Shown here piece by piece: positions 16,037 through 17,346 of a DNA stretch of 17,346 nucleotides (position 1 is its first letter; each line of letters starts with the position of its first letter). Where the stretch lies: contig DGUK01000090.1 of NCBI GenBank assembly GCA_002394635.1, positions 1-17,346 of the forward strand, given 5' to 3'. The position numbers were made by a program, and so were the translations under genes. The DNA is from Faecalitalea sp. UBA4312. Its GTDB lineage: Bacteria > Bacillota_I > Bacilli_A > Erysipelotrichales > Erysipelotrichaceae. Below the pieces are notes generated by a model. The model ran no database searches, was not told the DNA's origin, and saw nothing but the letters and a program-made list of their open reading frames with translations.

Positions 16037-16321
16037 TCTACTTATTTAAATTATCTTAACTTTGTCAAACAATGGGTCTTTCGTTGCTTCTCTATCAAAC
16101 AATAAATATATATCAACTCTTTTTGGGTGTTTTCTCCCCTTTATTTCATTCTTTCATTGTCCATTATTATTTAATATTGCACATATCGACATTCTTCTTT
16201 GTCCAAGTATGTCTGTTTTCTGTCCTTTTTATAACTATCCAAGTAATAAGTGTATTATATCTACCCAAAACTTATCAATAAGAATAAATAATATTTGGGC
16301 AAGAATGAATACAAATTGGGT
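16037..16321. other. AT- and pyrimidine-rich intergenic region without a convincing gene
   Basis: This stretch is much richer in A/T than the flanking genes, and from about 16075 to 16235 the plus strand is strongly pyrimidine-biased. Two short frames cross it (TTG at 16062, ATG at 16072), but neither has a ribosome binding site or protein-like composition. TCAAACAAT occurs twice at exactly 30 bp spacing (16065, 16095), and TCCAAGTA twice further on. It may be upstream regulatory DNA for the adhesin gene. Confidence 0.55.
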
Positions 16322-16350
16322 TTTAAATAGATTTCATCTACCTATATCAT
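16322..16350 (+). promoter_or_regulatory. Sigma-A-like promoter for the adhesin gene
   Basis: TTTAAA (16322-16327) and TATCAT (16345-16350) are separated by 17 nt, matching four and five of six consensus positions. The -10 ends 19 nt before an ATG at 16370, the same compact spacing seen before citrate synthase and deoD. A perfect dyad covers the -10 box. Confidence 0.6.
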
Positions 16351-16358
16351 AGATATAG
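16342..16358. promoter_or_regulatory. Perfect palindromic operator candidate over the -10 box
   Basis: CTATATC (16342-16348) and GATATAG (16352-16358) are perfect 7-bp arms around ATA. The dyad overlaps the -10 and predicted start site of the adhesin promoter, where a repressor would block transcription. The binding protein is unknown. In RNA the loop would be only 3 nt. Confidence 0.45.
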
Positions 16359-16369
16359 AAAGGACATTT

Positions 16370-16381
16370 ATGAATGTATAG
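16370..16381 (+). other. Three-codon upstream frame, in frame with the adhesin and stopped by TAG
   Basis: ATG AAT GTA TAG follows a good ribosome binding site (GAAAGGA, 16358-16364) by 5 nt. It is exactly seven codons upstream of, and in frame with, the adhesin ATG at 16391. Its stop codon overlaps the second ribosome binding site, AGGTGA (16380-16385). It is either a regulatory mini-ORF giving re-initiation or a former start site broken by an amber mutation. Confidence 0.5.
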
Positions 16382-16390
16382 GTGATAAAA

Positions 16391-17346
16391 ATGAGGCATA
16401 ATCTACTACGATTCTGGCTCGGTTTATTGTGCCTTCTTGTCTTTTTCCAAGGGGCTTCACAATCAACTCCATCTATCTATGCACAAGAAGGGGATACGAC
16501 TGTTATAGAGGAACCTATAGATAACGGTTCGGAAGTAACGGATGAATCAGAAACGGAACCAGCCATGGAACCTTATGTTTCGGAAGGAACACCGTTTTAT
16601 GATACGACCGATGTGCAGGATATCATGACCGAGCAGAATCCAAATGCTCCACCGGAGCAAACAGAACCAAGAGACATTTCTGCTTTTATTACCGCTTCAA
16701 TCACAACCGATAAAGAAATCTACACTTCCCAGGAAACTGTCGTCGCTTCCATTAATTATTCATTTACTGCCGTTCATGAAGGAGACTATCTGTTAGCTAC
16801 AGTCCCTTCTCATATGATCACCGCTAGCTCTATTTCGAATTATGAACAACACTTTTCTTCTGTGGAGGATTTAGGCAACGGAACATACAAACTGACTTTT
16901 GGCCCGGTTATGGGTGATGGCAGTGGAACATTGCTTATTCATATGACCTTAAGTACGGAACAAGATGTTTCCGGCTCGATCTCTTTTGCGTCGGCCTCAA
17001 AATCCATTACCGTGGCTACCGACAACCAGGAAGCTTCTCGGATCTTTTGTCCGACCACGTCTATCCAGGTTACAAAAGAATGGATCGGTCCTGCTGCATC
17101 CTCTGCTGCTTTCTCCATTTATCGCACGTATTCTTATGGCTCTATGGTGTTTACGGAGGCTTTGCCTTATACATTGATCTTAAATAATGACAACGGCTGG
17201 TCCGGTTCGTTTGACAATCTTCCTATCTATGCCCCTAACGGATCAGAATATACCTATCATGTGTCCGAATCGAATACAGCCGGTTATACATCCAGGATGG
17301 AAGAAACGCCAACAGGCTTGTTATTTATCAACACAAGCACCGAGAC
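16391..17346 (+). CDS. Secreted Cna_B-domain surface adhesin, C-terminus outside window
   Basis: The visible 318 codons begin with a signal peptide: basic MRHNLLR, a hydrophobic core to about residue 21, and a likely cleavage near IYA-QE (29-33). An acidic, Glu/Thr/Pro-rich linker runs to about 95, and a beta-rich domain (about 97-212) follows that I cannot name. A Cna protein B-type domain starts at about 225: VTKEW (227-231), NGWSGSFDNLPIYAPNG (268-284), YTYHVSESNTAGY (287-299) and LFINTS (311-316). Lys229, Glu293 and Asn314 fit the usual internal isopeptide triad. Such proteins usually carry repeated Cna_B domains and an LPXTG sortase signal, which would lie outside the window. The start ATG has AGGTGA 5 nt upstream. 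GTG at 16382 is possible, and the better-placed ATG at 16370 is blocked by TAG. The ligand is unknown. Confidence 0.85.
   Translation, partial: MRHNLLRFWLGLLCLLVFFQGASQSTPSIYAQEGDTTVIEEPIDNGSEVTDESETEPAMEPYVSEGTPFYDTTDVQDIMTEQNPNAPPEQTEPRDISAFITASITTDKEIYTSQETVVASINYSFTAVHEGDYLLATVPSHMITASSISNYEQHFSSVEDLGNGTYKLTFGPVMGDGSGTLLIHMTLSTEQDVSGSISFASASKSITVATDNQEASRIFCPTTSIQVTKEWIGPAASSAAFSIYRTYSYGSMVFTEALPYTLILNNDNGWSGSFDNLPIYAPNGSEYTYHVSESNTAGYTSRMEETPTGLLFINTSTE

Noticed and set aside
16065..16260. Invertible promoter or phase-variable simple repeat upstream of the adhesin
   Set aside because: No long inverted repeats flank the promoter, and no homopolymer or short tandem tract is long enough for slippage.
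16072..16281. Open frame of 69 codons starting with ATG, resembling a membrane peptide
   Set aside because: Its hydrophobicity follows from T-rich DNA, and no ribosome binding site precedes it. A small membrane peptide cannot be fully excluded.
16062..16352. Open frame of 96 codons starting with TTG in the AT-rich gap
   Set aside because: It has no ribosome binding site, a rare start codon, a composition that follows the pyrimidine bias, and it runs into the adhesin promoter.
1..17346. CRISPR array, tRNA, rRNA, insertion sequence or prophage
   Set aside because: I saw no regularly spaced repeats, cloverleaf, rRNA-like sequence, transposase or phage motifs on either strand.

Overview
This window looks like chromosomal DNA from a low-to-mid GC Gram-positive bacterium. 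A clostridial or erysipelotrichial Firmicute is my best guess, inferred from gene order and protein style; I could not run a search. Supporting traits are strong AGGAGG-type ribosome binding sites, TATAAT-type -10 boxes, a tilS-hpt-ftsH-hslO-dusB cluster, an rnmV-ksgA-ispE cluster and a Cna_B-type surface adhesin. Nearly all genes are ordinary housekeeping genes. I see no transposase, phage gene, tRNA, rRNA or CRISPR array.

Layout. (1) 1-1247, minus: the first 415 codons of a glycogen branching enzyme (glgB) with its own promoter; its 3' end lies outside the window. (2) 1324-7569, minus: a six-gene operon in the order MazF/PemK-like gene, tilS, hpt, ftsH, hslO, dusB. It combines tRNA modification (tilS, dusB), purine salvage (hpt) and protein quality control (ftsH, hslO). 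(3) 7570-7634: a short divergent promoter region. (4) 7635-8957, plus: citrate synthase, ended by a strong bidirectional terminator at 9024-9069. (5) 9119-13515, minus: a tightly packed six-gene operon, rnmV-ksgA-ispE-DUF1146-actin-like-tagO. It joins rRNA maturation, isoprenoid precursor synthesis and cell-envelope or shape functions. (6) 13516-13610: overlapping divergent promoters. (7) 13611-15925, plus: deoD, a galactokinase-family kinase and a small lysine-rich protein. (8) 15926-16390: an AT- and pyrimidine-rich intergenic region with several dyads and a promoter. (9) 16391-17346, plus: the N-terminal part of a secreted Cna_B-domain adhesin that runs off the right edge.

The window is mostly conserved core genome, and I do not see a clearly new multi-gene system. 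The less ordinary items are: a MazF/PemK-fold protein without an antitoxin and apparently without the catalytic arginine, heading the tilS operon; a divergent MreB-like actin with a damaged phosphate-2 loop next to tagO; a galactokinase-family enzyme with Asn in place of the sugar-binding Glu; and an adhesin whose best-placed start codon is followed by an in-frame amber stop at codon 4, with a second start and ribosome binding site just downstream.
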